Counted from the stretch's first letter, positions 51,952 through 61,927 are shown. The stretch: 64,000 nucleotides of DNA from Paraburkholderia fynbosensis (GCF_902859935.1 NZ_CADIKI010000016.1:124001-188000), one strand, 5' to 3'. Notes: generated from the letters alone by a model not told the origin. Program-made: numbers and translations.

Positions 51952-52854
51952 CTAAGGTTTATCTCCGCTAAATGCCTTGAAGATTGCTGCGATATCCATG
52001 ATCGGCAGTCGGCGATACCCGACATCGCCGATGGGTCCCCCGGCGTTGCCCAATCCAGGCACCGGAGTGATCTGAGGATGGATTCCATCATTCTGCATCG
52101 CGTGTTGGTCTGACGAGGTCACCTTCCGCAACGCATCGAAGACGGGAGAGCGAAACTGAGGACTCCAGGAGATCCGCAGATCGTCCAGTTGCACTTTCAG
52201 GCTGGCGAAATAATCCGCCCAGACGTCGACGCCTTGTTTTCGCCAGAATCGAGCCGCATGATCGGCATACCACTCCCCAACGCCAAGACTGACGTTGACA
52301 GGGTTCGCGACCCACTCCTCGGCAAGATTCTGCAGCCACACGAACGCGCCGGACACGTTGTCGATGCGTCGCTCTCGCACAGCATTCCGTTTCAGAAAGT
52401 CTTCGAGGTTGGAGTCGCTCAAGGTGGGATATATCTGGAGATACTCGCTGCCGTTAAAGTAGTCTTTCGCGTTGAATCGTTCAGTCTTTTCATAGGGTAT
52501 AAAAACGCCGATCCGTGACGAAATGCTCCCGTCGAAAAAACCTAGCTCCCACGGTGTCCAGAAGCCTATACCGGGCGCAGACGCAGAATTGGCAGGCATC
52601 CTGGCGCCCTCCTCCTGCGTTGGATAAATCATGATCAGGCACGTCGCGCGCGATATCCTGTTGCGGAGGATCTCAACTTTTTCGTGCGTCACGTTGCTTG
52701 TGTCAGCGAGTTCGGCGAAATCCGCGTCGACGAACGGTGTGAAACCGTAGCCGCGAATCGTCGTTGCGAGTTGCCGGGCTCTTGCCTCGTCGCTGTGACG
52801 ATACGAGATGAATACGTCGAAGAACTCGGGAATACCATCTTGATCTTCTGCCAC
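51952..52854 (-). CDS. TIR-domain protein with C-terminal extension, 300 aa
   Basis: GTG 52854 has GGAGG 5 nt upstream. The TIR domain (about 10-150) shows FFDVFISYRHSDEARARQLA, a box-2-like GFTPFVDADFAELAD and GFWTPWELGFFDG with a Glu in the catalytic position. The C-terminal half (VWLQNLAEEWVANPVNVSLG and following) is helical and unrecognised, ending in a Gly/Pro-rich tail. It is the last gene of the minus-strand conflict operon, 107 nt after the TRAFs-binding gene, and converges on the muramidase. Confidence 0.82.
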   Translation of the reverse strand: MAEDQDGIPEFFDVFISYRHSDEARARQLATTIRGYGFTPFVDADFAELADTSNVTHEKVEILRNRISRATCLIMIYPTQEEGARMPANSASAPGIGFWTPWELGFFDGSISSRIGVFIPYEKTERFNAKDYFNGSEYLQIYPTLSDSNLEDFLKRNAVRERRIDNVSGAFVWLQNLAEEWVANPVNVSLGVGEWYADHAARFWRKQGVDVWADYFASLKVQLDDLRISWSPQFRSPVFDALRKVTSSDQHAMQNDGIHPQITPVPGLGNAGGPIGDVGYRRLPIMDIAAIFKAFSGDKP

Positions 52855-52961
52855 GATAACCTCCGCGACGACTGCACGTTTTTTCAAGCGCCAATTTCGT
52901 GCGTGACAACGGCAGTGGAAAAAACCCTCCAACGGGCCCGTCAGGCCGCGCCCCGAACACC

Positions 52962-54329
52962 TCACGTCGTGACGCTTTTCACACCCGATTGCGTGGCCAG
53001 CCAGTCGGCTACCGCGCCAAGGCGCCCGCGTTGAACCTCGTCCTCGACCAGCCGCGCGCTGACGCGCAGATCGGCCAGCACACTATCGATCTTCCAGCGC
53101 GTCACATCTTCGCTGACGACTTTTTTCGCGAGATCCTCGGCCAGATCAGCGTTGCCGTCGTCGAACGCAAGGGCCAGCCACGTCGGCCGTAGCCATTCGT
53201 CGGTGACGCCTCGCCGGAACGCGCGATCGCAAGCGGCGGTCGCGAGCGCCGTCACGGTTTGCGCGCGCTTCAAGTCACCGTCGCAATTGCGCTCGCGATA
53301 CAGACGCGGAAGATTAGACGAGCAGTAGTACTCGTTGAAGTCGAGATCCATGCCCCGTTCGTAGTAGTCGATTGCCTGGTCGCGAAGTCGCGACTGCCTT
53401 TTCGAATCCGCGGCCGCTTTGTACAGCCGTTTGTACCGGCCTCCCAGCAAGCCGAAACGTTCTGCCGACGGCCCGGCTATCGCTACCAAAGCCTCGAGTT
53501 GGTCGATCGCGGACTGCACATCACCCGTCTGCGACACGGCGAACGCGCGCTGTGCCTGCACCTCGGGCTTCTCGCGGTATTCCTGCGGCAGCTTGTCGAT
53601 GAAGTCGAGCAGCTTGCTCCAGTCCGCCTGCTCATTTGCCGCATCGCGCAACAGCAGCAGCAATGCGAACACGACGCCTCCCATCAACGGCGGCACACCG
53701 TGCTTTTTCACAAGTTCCTGCGCCGCCTCCATGCGCTCTTCCCGCGGCAGCAGACGTACGTTGCGCACGGCGGACTGGAACACGGCCAGGTCCATCATGT
53801 GCTGCTTCATCGTGGACGCGAGGGCCGGATCCGGATTGTCCGGGAAGCCGCTCACTGCATTGAACATCGGCGATTCGCCATCCGTGAGCGCGCTGATGCC
53901 CGGCATGATGCATTCGTGGATGCGCTGCGCAGTGTCCTGATCAATATTGCCGTTCGAGAGCGGATAGCGGACCGTGCGCATCTGCGCCACGTCGAAGAGC
54001 GGCTGCGACCAGTCGGCCGCGAGCAGCACGCAGCCGGTGCGCCTGGCCGCGTGGCGGATGCCGACCTCGTAGTAGACGTTGCCATTGGGGATGGTCATGT
54101 CCGCGAGCACCAGGTCCGCATAGAAGATGCGTTCCAGCATCTGCGTGATGATCATCGAGCCGGTGTCCTGGTCCGCGCGCACGGGCTCGTAGCCTAGCGC
54201 TCTGATTGCCGGCACATAGGCGAGGTCCCACAACGCGTTGAAGTCGATCTCGCCCGGAGCGTGCGCGGTGTCCGCCTGCGTCCGCTTGCGCCCATAGGGC
54301 ATGATGGCGAAGCAAATAGGTTTCGGCAT
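52962..54329 (-). CDS. TRAFs-binding-domain (TPR-like) conflict-system protein, 455 aa
   Basis: The start is ATG 54329 (MPKPICFAIMPYGRKRTQAD); the longer in-frame extension is antisense shadow. Residues about 1-180 form a TIR/SLOG-like Rossmann unit (CFAIMPYGRK, ADLVLADMTIPNGNVYYEVG, IRHAARRTGCVLLAADWSQP). The rest is a helical-repeat TRAFs-binding region (KRLYKAAADSKRQSRLRDQA, then IDYYERGMDLDFNEYYCSSN). Such fusions occur in bacterial conflict systems and in MAP3K-type animal proteins (recollection). The N-terminal unit may sense or cleave a nucleotide; the repeats probably scaffold the TIR or CHAT partners. Confidence 0.75.
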   Translation of the reverse strand: MPKPICFAIMPYGRKRTQADTAHAPGEIDFNALWDLAYVPAIRALGYEPVRADQDTGSMIITQMLERIFYADLVLADMTIPNGNVYYEVGIRHAARRTGCVLLAADWSQPLFDVAQMRTVRYPLSNGNIDQDTAQRIHECIMPGISALTDGESPMFNAVSGFPDNPDPALASTMKQHMMDLAVFQSAVRNVRLLPREERMEAAQELVKKHGVPPLMGGVVFALLLLLRDAANEQADWSKLLDFIDKLPQEYREKPEVQAQRAFAVSQTGDVQSAIDQLEALVAIAGPSAERFGLLGGRYKRLYKAAADSKRQSRLRDQAIDYYERGMDLDFNEYYCSSNLPRLYRERNCDGDLKRAQTVTALATAACDRAFRRGVTDEWLRPTWLALAFDDGNADLAEDLAKKVVSEDVTRWKIDSVLADLRVSARLVEDEVQRGRLGAVADWLATQSGVKSVTT

Positions 54330-54336
54330 GATTGGC

Positions 54337-54921
54337 TCACTGTGTCGATCCGAGCGGATGGATGGGCCGCCCCACAACGCCGCCGGCGGCCTTGACGGCC
54401 TCGTACATATGGCCGGCGCCGCCCGGCCCGTCGCCCGTCTGGCCGTTCCAGACGCAAATGAAATGAACCTTCTGCGCGCCACACCCCAGCGCACGTTCAA
54501 GCATCCAGAGGTTGTTGCGCTCGTAGGGTGATGCCCGGCGCTCCTCGTCGGTCGCGGCTTCGGGTAGCACGAAAGTGCGGGCGCACTTGTGTGCCCGCAC
54601 GGCCTCAAAGCGTGCGTGCCAGTTCGAGTTCGCAAAGTCAACCGAATCCTGCACGAACACCTGCGGCTCGAAGGGCAGATAAAGATCGAGATGCGCACCG
54701 CGCCCGAGCATCAGTTCCGCGAAGATCAGATCGCCGCCGCATGCACCGCCGCAGATGGCGAGGTCGGCACTGCCACCGTGGAGACCGTCGAGCATTGCAG
54801 CTATATCCTTCGCTACCGCTCCTTCCCGTTCCGGTGGGAAGCGCGGCTGCCGGCGCTCGGGGCGATCGATCATATGCCCGCTGAAGAGAAAGACATGCTT
54901 CGGTAAAAAAATTTGAGTCAC
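54337..54921 (-). CDS. SLOG-like nucleotide-sensor protein, 194 aa
   Basis: GTG 54921 gives TQIFLPKHVFLFSGHMIDRP. Motifs fit a SLOG/LOG-like Rossmann fold: FSGHMID for the first loop, LAICGGACGGDLIFAELMLG for the Gly-rich nucleotide loop, and HLDLYLPFEPQVFVQDSVDF. SLOG domains are predicted to bind or process nucleotide-derived signals in conflict systems. It lies between CHAT (51-nt gap) and the TRAFs-binding gene (7-nt gap). Start choice is uncertain because the SD is weak. Confidence 0.7.
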   Translation of the reverse strand: MTQIFLPKHVFLFSGHMIDRPERRQPRFPPEREGAVAKDIAAMLDGLHGGSADLAICGGACGGDLIFAELMLGRGAHLDLYLPFEPQVFVQDSVDFANSNWHARFEAVRAHKCARTFVLPEAATDEERRASPYERNNLWMLERALGCGAQKVHFICVWNGQTGDGPGGAGHMYEAVKAAGGVVGRPIHPLGSTQ

Positions 54922-54972
54922 CTTGGAGGTCCTTGTCGACGCACCCCGAATAGCGTCTGCGGCGCTATGTGC

Positions 54973-56997
54973 TCAATAGTCCCATTCAGGTTCTTCGCCA
55001 ACTGGCAACACATCGAGCATCTGTTCGGCAATTACTTGCAGCCCGGGCCATTTCCAGCCCCCCATAGGGCCGAACCACTCAAGATAGCGAAGGATCTGGC
55101 GCCGGGTGGAAAATACATGAAACGATGATGGACCCGCCAGTTCAACCACATTGCGGCAAGCCTCGATCGCCTTGTCGACCGAGGTCTGGTCGGGAGCTAA
55201 TGGAACATCCTTCAGCCAGGGCTCGATCAGGCTCAGCTCGGCGATATTGCCGTGGGCCCAGGCGCGCTCGCACGCGGAACCATTCTCGGCATCGTTCTGC
55301 GATTGGGCGTCCGCCGTGATCCACAAGGGCCTTACCTTGCTTTCCGTCCAGTCCGAAGCCGGCAGCCTGCCCAAAGACCGCAGGAACAACGTGAGCGACA
55401 CATATTGCACCAGCTCCCAGGGATGCGACCGGTTCAGCAGATAGGCTTGCCAATACCAGCCTCGTGCACGCTCCAGCTTGTCCACCACTTCGTTGCCGCC
55501 TTTCTTCGTCAAGCGGGAAGTGGTTTTGATCGAGTGATACAGCATCTGCGCTTCGCGCTTCTCGGTGCTGGCGAGTTGCGCCAGGATCCGGGCCCGCTGG
55601 GCGGGATACGCTTCATTCGCCGCTTCGAGGCGCTCCTTCGCGTAGGCGACTTTTCTTTGCACGTGCTGGAGCATCTCCTGACGTTTATCCCCGGCGAGCG
55701 TCTGATGGCGTCCGCTGATGCTGGACTCCCGGTCGGAAAAGGCCACCATGACACGATCCGACACACGCAATGCAATATTGATGCTGCTCATGGCCTGTCG
55801 AATGCACGCGTCGGCCAGTTGATCGTCAAAATTCGGCGGAAGGGATGCGTACGCGACGATGCTGGCCCAATCGTGCTGGTCCTTGAAGCAGGAGTGGAGC
55901 CTCCTGCGCAGGCCCACCAGCAGCTTTCGCGGGTCCTCGCCCCAGAGCAGGCCCTGGTAGAGATCCTGAACGAGCATCACCGATCCGCCGAACGACAGCG
56001 GGTACTGGCTCGCGATCACGAGTGGAATACCGGCCTCGTGCAACGCGTGCCCAACGCTCGCCCCAACACCCGTCACGCCGCCGACATTGCCGCCATTGCA
56101 GCTCGCGAGCGTCACGACGGCAGGCCGCACGAACTTCCCAGCCTTGTCGCGGCGCGGCGTGCGCAGGATGCTCGCGAGCCGCGCACTAGAGACGACCTCA
56201 TAGCCGTTCGGTTCAATGGGTGAGATCAGCGCTACGCCGAACCGGTGGTCGTAGCCGCCCGGCAAATCGACGCCGTGCGCGAGAATATGCACATGCGTGT
56301 AATCGCTGGCCGCGCATGCGCGCTCCAGACTCTGGACCGTCGCGTCAGGCAACACGGACAACCGTTCCTCGACAATCTTGAGCCGCTCGTCGTCATCGAG
56401 GTCGTCCGATAGCGCGAGCCATGGCGCGAGCGCCTCGCGCAGCGCGAGCAGATGCGCCGCAGCCGGCACTTCCTCGAAACCGGGCGGGGAAGCAAAGGCA
56501 AACAATATGCGCGGCTTGCTCGGCCAACGGATGAATTCCTCCGGCACGCGCCGCGTCTCGCGCGTAATGCAAATGGGCTGCTGTGTTTGCAGGGTAAGCG
56601 GCTGACCTTCGCCTGGAAAACCGCCGGGCGCGGTCGCGAGCTCGAACGGCAGGAGCGCGAGCTCAGAGGCGGACAGGATCAGCCGCAAGTGCGTGACTGG
56701 CTCGTCGCCCGCTGCGGTGTCGGCGCCCCGGCGATTGAGGTCGGCGGTCAGGCCGGGAATTTCGCCGAGCAGCTTGCCAAGCACCACCGCGGTGTCGCCG
56801 AGCTGAAACTCACGCGCCTCGGCTCCGAGTTGATAGCTGAGCGCGCGCAGCCGGTAGAGCATCTGATTGTGCTCGAACGGAACATGCAGCGTCACCGCGC
56901 TATGGTTTTCGCACAGTGCAATATAGGCCGTGAGCGGCGAGAGCAACTGGTTGTGCGATGGACCCTGGCGGAGCAGTTCGAGTGTGATCTTGCGCAT
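54973..56997 (-). CDS. CHAT-domain caspase-like protease, 674 aa
   Basis: Catalytic His is at 241 (YTHVHILAHGVD) and Cys at 300 (VVTLASCNGGNVGG), followed by GHALHEAGIPLVIASQYPLS and a segment VQDLYQGLLWGEDPRKLLVG; together they are the CHAT fold at about 155-390. The C-terminal 250 residues are helical (ARILAQLASTEKREAQMLYH, KLERARGWYWQAYLLNRSHP), probably TPR-like. CHAT proteases are caspase relatives that cleave a partner when triggered, as in Craspase. The gene starts 2 nt after the phosphoesterase stop. Confidence 0.88.
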   Translation of the reverse strand: MRKITLELLRQGPSHNQLLSPLTAYIALCENHSAVTLHVPFEHNQMLYRLRALSYQLGAEAREFQLGDTAVVLGKLLGEIPGLTADLNRRGADTAAGDEPVTHLRLILSASELALLPFELATAPGGFPGEGQPLTLQTQQPICITRETRRVPEEFIRWPSKPRILFAFASPPGFEEVPAAAHLLALREALAPWLALSDDLDDDERLKIVEERLSVLPDATVQSLERACAASDYTHVHILAHGVDLPGGYDHRFGVALISPIEPNGYEVVSSARLASILRTPRRDKAGKFVRPAVVTLASCNGGNVGGVTGVGASVGHALHEAGIPLVIASQYPLSFGGSVMLVQDLYQGLLWGEDPRKLLVGLRRRLHSCFKDQHDWASIVAYASLPPNFDDQLADACIRQAMSSINIALRVSDRVMVAFSDRESSISGRHQTLAGDKRQEMLQHVQRKVAYAKERLEAANEAYPAQRARILAQLASTEKREAQMLYHSIKTTSRLTKKGGNEVVDKLERARGWYWQAYLLNRSHPWELVQYVSLTLFLRSLGRLPASDWTESKVRPLWITADAQSQNDAENGSACERAWAHGNIAELSLIEPWLKDVPLAPDQTSVDKAIEACRNVVELAGPSSFHVFSTRRQILRYLEWFGPMGGWKWPGLQVIAEQMLDVLPVGEEPEWDY

Positions 56998-56999
56998 CG

Positions 57000-58505
57000 T
57001 CAGTTATCCAGAAGGCTGCCACTAATCGATTCGAGTGTGTACTCGTCTTCCGCAAGCTTGACCACTTGCCGCAACTCGGCTCTTGCGCCGGATCCGTCGT
57101 CCTTCTTCCATATGGCCACGACGGTACAGGGGCGCAAAACCAGTGATCCGGAGGGAAAGCTGTCGAGAGTTGCCATGTCACCACCGTTGAGCACCTCAAA
57201 AATCTCGGCAAACTTTTGTGGATCGCTCCGGGTGGCGGGATCGATGCGGATCAGCCGTGCCCAGGTCCCGCTGTTGAAGTACCGCCCCTTGCCGTTCTGG
57301 CGGCGTAGTGCGCGACACAGATGCGTATGCCCCGCAATGATGATGTCGACCTCCGGGCCGATCTCCTTGTCGAGCAGCACGGCGGTTTCGTCGCGCGCCG
57401 TGATGTCGAAGCTCCGGTCATTGTCGAGCTTTTCGAGCGCCTCGCGCAACACCTCGCTCGTCGGCGCATCATGCGCCCATTTGTACAGCGCGCTCGCCAT
57501 GTCAAGTCGCTTGCCCTGCTCGCTCGCGACAAACGCAAGCGGATCGACGCCCCGACGGACTATGGCATCCGCCGCAGCTAGCATCGCGCGTCCATCGCGA
57601 TCTTGACGTGAAGTGGCCGGTCCCGCTGCATTTAGCAGACCGCCGGACACGGTTGCGGGCTGTACCGGGTCTCCCGCTGCCAGTTCCTCAGCCCCCAGCA
57701 TTCCGTTTGGCTTGTACATGCCGGCCCACGCGCGGACGAGTCCCACGTTCGCCAGCCTCATCGCGCTGTTGAAGTCCCGCATGGCTTCGGGAGCACATGC
57801 TGCGAGGGTCGGCACGACGCCGGCCCCTTCCGGTTTAAGGAGATCGACGAAAGGATACTTGCGCTTGATCTGGTTCATCACGTCGATAACCATCCGCGAG
57901 CCAGCGTTGGGTATCCACGGTTCTGCAGGGCGCCCAAACTGCTTGTCCCGGCCGATCAGTCTTATTTTCTCGAAGTCCGCCGGATTCCACCGATCTACCT
58001 CATTACCATGCACGCACAGCACGGAATGGCCACCGACATCGCACTGCACGCCCGACCCGTCGAACACGAAATGCAGGCGCGCGTGCGCTCCGCTCGACGG
58101 TGACGCGTCCTTTGTCAGGATTTGCGCGAGGCGCGTGCGCACCCAAGGCAACGCAAGCTCCAGATCGTGATTGCCAAGGTTTACGATCAGACGACGTCTG
58201 GACTGCTGGAGAAAGATCGGGATGGCATCGAAGACGGGCTTGAATGTCGGGTCCTGCAAGGCAATGCGCTCAAGCTTCGCCACGGCGCCGTCCGGGTCGA
58301 AGTAGGTGGCGTTCGGTTCGGCCAGGAAATCGATGAAGTCACCGTTGATGACGAGCGCTATCTCCTGTTCCGGATCGCGCCGGGCAAGGTCACTGATGAG
58401 CCACGCGAGTTCAGCCGCGGAGCCGAAGATCTGGAAGCCTTGGGTGCCGCCAAGGTGGAGATCGGAAATGACGTAAAGCTGATCGACACTGTGTACCGGA
58501 ATCAA
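57000..58505 (-). CDS. Calcineurin-like metallophosphoesterase, 501 aa
   Basis: TTG 58505 has GAGGAGG 5 nt upstream. All metal-site motifs are present: D15-x-H17 (YVISDLHLGG), GD at 55-56 (INGDFIDF), GNHD at 111-114, LCVHGNE, and a late AGHTHLCRAL. The length exceeds the simple fold because of an insert of about 170 residues between the HGNE and GHTH motifs. The family hydrolyses phosphoesters; in conflict operons it may cleave nucleic acid, cyclic nucleotides or NAD-derived signals. It lies between the frameshifted TIR gene, whose frame overlaps it by 95 nt, and CHAT. Confidence 0.85.
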   Translation of the reverse strand: MIPVHSVDQLYVISDLHLGGTQGFQIFGSAAELAWLISDLARRDPEQEIALVINGDFIDFLAEPNATYFDPDGAVAKLERIALQDPTFKPVFDAIPIFLQQSRRRLIVNLGNHDLELALPWVRTRLAQILTKDASPSSGAHARLHFVFDGSGVQCDVGGHSVLCVHGNEVDRWNPADFEKIRLIGRDKQFGRPAEPWIPNAGSRMVIDVMNQIKRKYPFVDLLKPEGAGVVPTLAACAPEAMRDFNSAMRLANVGLVRAWAGMYKPNGMLGAEELAAGDPVQPATVSGGLLNAAGPATSRQDRDGRAMLAAADAIVRRGVDPLAFVASEQGKRLDMASALYKWAHDAPTSEVLREALEKLDNDRSFDITARDETAVLLDKEIGPEVDIIIAGHTHLCRALRRQNGKGRYFNSGTWARLIRIDPATRSDPQKFAEIFEVLNGGDMATLDSFPSGSLVLRPCTVVAIWKKDDGSGARAELRQVVKLAEDEYTLESISGSLLDN

Positions 58506-59827
58506 TTCGCCCTCCTCGGTCCAAGTCCATCAATGCGCTGCGCGAGATTCGAGCCTGCTTGCAGCCGTCCGGCAGAACGAGATCTAGCAGGCTGTTGAGC
58601 GCAGCGGCATGATCGAAGTCCGCTTCGGCGGTCTTCAGCAGTTCAGGATACGCTTTCAAAGCCTTGGTTCGGATCGCATACTCCTCAGCCGCTGCGTCCA
58701 GTTTGTCCCACAGCGATTTGTCAAATAGCATCTGAAAAGCTGACACACCCGAAATGCCGATCTTTCTGGTTTCCTCACGCGCAATTCTGTACTCGGTGAG
58801 CACCGCGTCGTATAGCGAGATGCACATTTCTTGCGACGGCGAATGGAATCTCGCCTCCTGGTATTTCGGGTCGAGGATGTCGTAGCGCACTCTCAGCATC
58901 AGTCTGACAAGCTGCACGTCCAGGCATCGCCGCCGGCATTTTCCATTCGAACATCGACCGCAGCTTCTGGCTATTCGCTTCGACGAACAGCACGGTGAGC
59001 CGTCGCAGTTGTGACTGCGCGACTTCGCACTTTGCGATGATCGGGATGAAAATTCCCTGCTCAGTCTCGAATGGTGAAAGGTGCGGAGGTAGTGCCCCTG
59101 CCACTATCGAGGCAAACTCCGTCTCAAGTTCACGAGGCCAGTCGACCTGATCCTCGAACATCTCCAATACAGAAGACCAACTGACCGTGGCATCGGCACT
59201 CATGCCTAGCATCTTCATGCCTTCGGCATTTCCTGCGACCTGCGACTGCTCCGGATCGAACTTGCGGTTCCTGTCATACGCAAGGGAGATCTGAATTCGC
59301 CTCGTGTAATACTTTAGTTTGATCAACGTATCGGCGAAGGCTTCTGCCAGTTCGCTAGCGGCGTCCACCGCGCTTTTATATGACTTGGACCCGATTTCGT
59401 CCACTTCCGCGTTTAGAGGTTCACCGTGAGTGAACAATCCCTTCGCGAAGACCTCACTAAAGAACTTGAGAATGCCTTCTTCCGTTGCGGGGTAATACTG
59501 ATACTGCTCGAACATGCCTGGAAGCTTTTTCAGTTCAAGATTGCGTAACCATATCACCGGCTTTTCGCAATTTTCCGTGAAACGAGCGAGTTCATAGGCC
59601 GGCCAGCCGTTGTCCATATCAGCGCGTGGATAGAGGAATACGAAGGCGTCGGTTTCGCGGGTGTTCTGCTCGATCCACGCGTGCCAGTTGGCGCCGCCCA
59701 GCATTTCTTCGCTCAGCTTCACCTCAACCGAATCGGGAGACGCCAGAGCCAGGATTGACCATTTCAAACTTCGCGCAATGTTGACGAACTCCGACGTGTG
59801 ACTCAGGAATATTTTGACGGTGCTCAT
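58411..59827 (-). pseudogene. TIR-domain gene with internal frameshift
   Basis: ATG 59827 (MSTVKIFLSHTSEF) has AAGGAG at 7 nt. A TIR-like N-terminus (FLSHTSEF, FVFLYPRADMDNGWPAYELA) runs into a helical region, open to about 58925. There the frame carries one extra base: after EWKMPAAMPG the sensible continuation DVQLVRLMLRVRYDILDPKY lies in the next frame and stays open to 58411. The total of 1417 nt is 472 codons plus one base. Unshifted, the product would be about 471 aa and overlap the phosphoesterase start. As read, a 350-aa truncated protein with a scrambled tail is made. Sequencing error or programmed shift are alternatives. Confidence 0.75.
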
Positions 59828-60881
59828 TCTCGTCTCCTTATGTCCCGCTCGTGTCTTGCGCACGCATCTTTACGATGCAATAAAGACGATTGGAGATAAA
59901 GAAATTGAATCGGCGCGACCCTGTTGTCCGTATTGATATGGGAACCTGGGTTCAGGCTACGAAAGCCGGTCGGGCGCCCGCGTCGATGGCGCATGCAATC
60001 TGGCATGGATGACAACGCACTGCTTGTCACGGGCAGCGCGATGAGTACCTGAACAAAAAGTCTGAATGTTCTAAGCGCTATGCGAATTTCGGCAGCCGAT
60101 GCCGCACGAGATCGATCCCGCGCGGCCAACCCACTTCGTCGAAGAACGCGGCGTGGTGCTCAAGCCGTCACAGCACCGACGATGACCACCGCAGAAGGGC
60201 TGCGGTCATTGCAGCCCATTCCGTCCTTCATAGTCATCCTGACTAGCGCCTATCCGCCAAAATCCGCCGATTCCGCACCTGCGCGAAGTGAGTCATCGAG
60301 ATCCAGCGATGGAGTTCTGACATGCACGAGAAGTTCTGTGGATGCGAGTTCGGCGAGCGTTATAAGCGGCCGGTTCGTTCTTGAAAATGGATGAAGGCGA
60401 ACCATTCGCCCAGCCCATCGACGCGGATTTCAGAATCCAGAATTGTTATTCTGGATGGTCGAGTGGCCATGAGGTCTGTGGCCTCTATCTCCTGAACTTC
60501 GGCGCCTTCTCAACCGCTCGACTGAGCCGCAACTGCGCCTGCGTCGATCATCCGCAAAAATTTAAGCTGCAACGCGTGACCATGCATGCGAAGCACGCTC
60601 CATTTGACGCCACGCAGCGCCTGCTATCAGCGAAAACCCGGATCCTCATTGAGTATCAGTCTGTCTGCACGATCGTCGATTTCAAACATAATCGCGTCCA
60701 ATCGTTTTCAATTTGAGGCCGTCTGGCTCGGCCGGACATTCATTTGCATCTGAGATCACTACAACGGGTTTCTCGGCCATTCTGCTTGACGCCGTCCAAC
60801 CTGGAGTGCCACGATTCAGCCGTTGTTGTTCATTGACATTTTGGCACTGCGTACCTTCGTATCACCCGGAAGGAGTTGCCC
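59828..60881. other. 1054-nt intergenic stretch
   Basis: Open frames here (up to about 111 codons) have no family resemblance, and their composition matches random reading. The stretch holds the promoter of the minus-strand conflict operon and that of the plus-strand hydrolase operon. A TTGACA at 60833-60838 is a possible -35 for the latter, with no good -10. A strong inverted repeat lies at 60435-60456. Confidence 0.45.
60435..60456. promoter_or_regulatory. Inverted repeat with 9-bp arms
   Basis: ATCCAGAAT (60435-60443), TGTT, ATTCTGGAT (60448-60456) is perfect. It lies about 425 nt upstream of the hydrolase operon. Either an operator or a hairpin; no T-run follows. Confidence 0.45.
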
Positions 60882-61901
60882 ATGTCCCACGAAGAGGTTG
60901 TCGCGTTTCGAGCCGGCGACGGTCACGCGTGCAACCTAATTCACGTTAGCGGCTCCAGGCAGGCTCCGAAGGGACCTGTCCTGCTGGTACATGGAGCAGG
61001 TGTGCGCGCCAACATATTTCGCCCCCCAAACGCTACGAACTTCGTTGAAGCGTTAATCGATGAGGGATATGACGTCTGGCTGGAAAACTGGCGCGCCAGT
61101 ATCGACCTTCCGCCGTGTGAATGGACGTTGGACGAAGCTGCTCTATATGATCACCCCGCCGCCGTGAAAAAAGTTGTCGAGCTGACCGGGGTTCCCACGA
61201 TCAAAGCGGTGGTGCACTGTCAGGGGTCAACCAGCTTCCTCTTGTCGGCAGTTGCCGGGCTCGTCCCGCAAGTCGACACGATCGTATCAAACGCAGTATC
61301 ACTTCACCCTCAGGTCGGTTGGCTTTCATATCACAAAGGTCGCTACGCGCTGCCCATCGTCGGCCTGATGACCGACTACCTCAACCCTCAATGGGGTGAG
61401 CACGCCGCCGGTGTCGTACCCAACCTGCTCAAAGGTCTGGTACTGCTTACCCACCACGAATGTGCCAATGGGGTCTGCCGATTTTCCAGCTTCACATTCG
61501 GCATAGGATTTCCGGTGCTATGGCGCCATGAAAATCTCAGCGATACCGTGCACGACTGGATCCGCCAGGAATTCGCCAATGTGCCAATCTCGTTCTTCCG
61601 GCAGATGAACCGGTGCCTGGATGCAGGTCACCTGGTGTCACAGTTGCCGGGGCTTCTGCCGGACCCGACAGCACAGCCGCCGAAGACGCAGGCGCGCTTT
61701 ACGTTCATCGCTGGCGAACTCAACGACTGCTTCAAGTGGCAAAGTCAGCAGGCTACGTTCGACTGGTTCGAACGCTACCGCCCTAACTATCACCGTCTGC
61801 ATGTGCTGGGCGGATACGGGCATCTCGACGTATTCATCGGCAAGAACGCGGAGCGCGACGTGTTTCCCGTGCTCATGGCGTCACTGGCCGCCCCCCACTG
61901 A
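60882..61901 (+). CDS. Alpha/beta-hydrolase with cysteine nucleophile elbow, 339 aa
   Basis: ATG 60882 follows AGGAG by 6 nt. VLLVHGAGVRANIFRPPNAT is the oxyanion loop, KAVVHCQGSTSFLLSA is the nucleophile elbow with Cys where Ser is usual (H-C-x-G), and LHVLGGYGHLDVFIGKNAER carries the catalytic His. Similar hydrolase domains occur fused to, or near, GMC-type steroid oxidases (recollection), and HCxG elbows are known there. The substrate is unknown, perhaps a sterol or polyketide ester. It starts a five-gene operon with an ADC-family gene and three membrane-protein genes. Confidence 0.8.
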   Translation: MSHEEVVAFRAGDGHACNLIHVSGSRQAPKGPVLLVHGAGVRANIFRPPNATNFVEALIDEGYDVWLENWRASIDLPPCEWTLDEAALYDHPAAVKKVVELTGVPTIKAVVHCQGSTSFLLSAVAGLVPQVDTIVSNAVSLHPQVGWLSYHKGRYALPIVGLMTDYLNPQWGEHAAGVVPNLLKGLVLLTHHECANGVCRFSSFTFGIGFPVLWRHENLSDTVHDWIRQEFANVPISFFRQMNRCLDAGHLVSQLPGLLPDPTAQPPKTQARFTFIAGELNDCFKWQSQQATFDWFERYRPNYHRLHVLGGYGHLDVFIGKNAERDVFPVLMASLAAPH

Positions 61902-61927
61902 CTCAGAACCGACAAAGGGAGCCGGTG

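Noticed and set aside
54330..54698. N-terminal extension of the TRAFs-binding protein
   Set aside because: The sequence there is the SLOG gene read in another frame; MPKPICFAIMPYG is the natural start.
60080..60716. Two small plus-strand frames (104 and 111 codons)
   Set aside because: No family resemblance, no ribosome site, composition like random reading.
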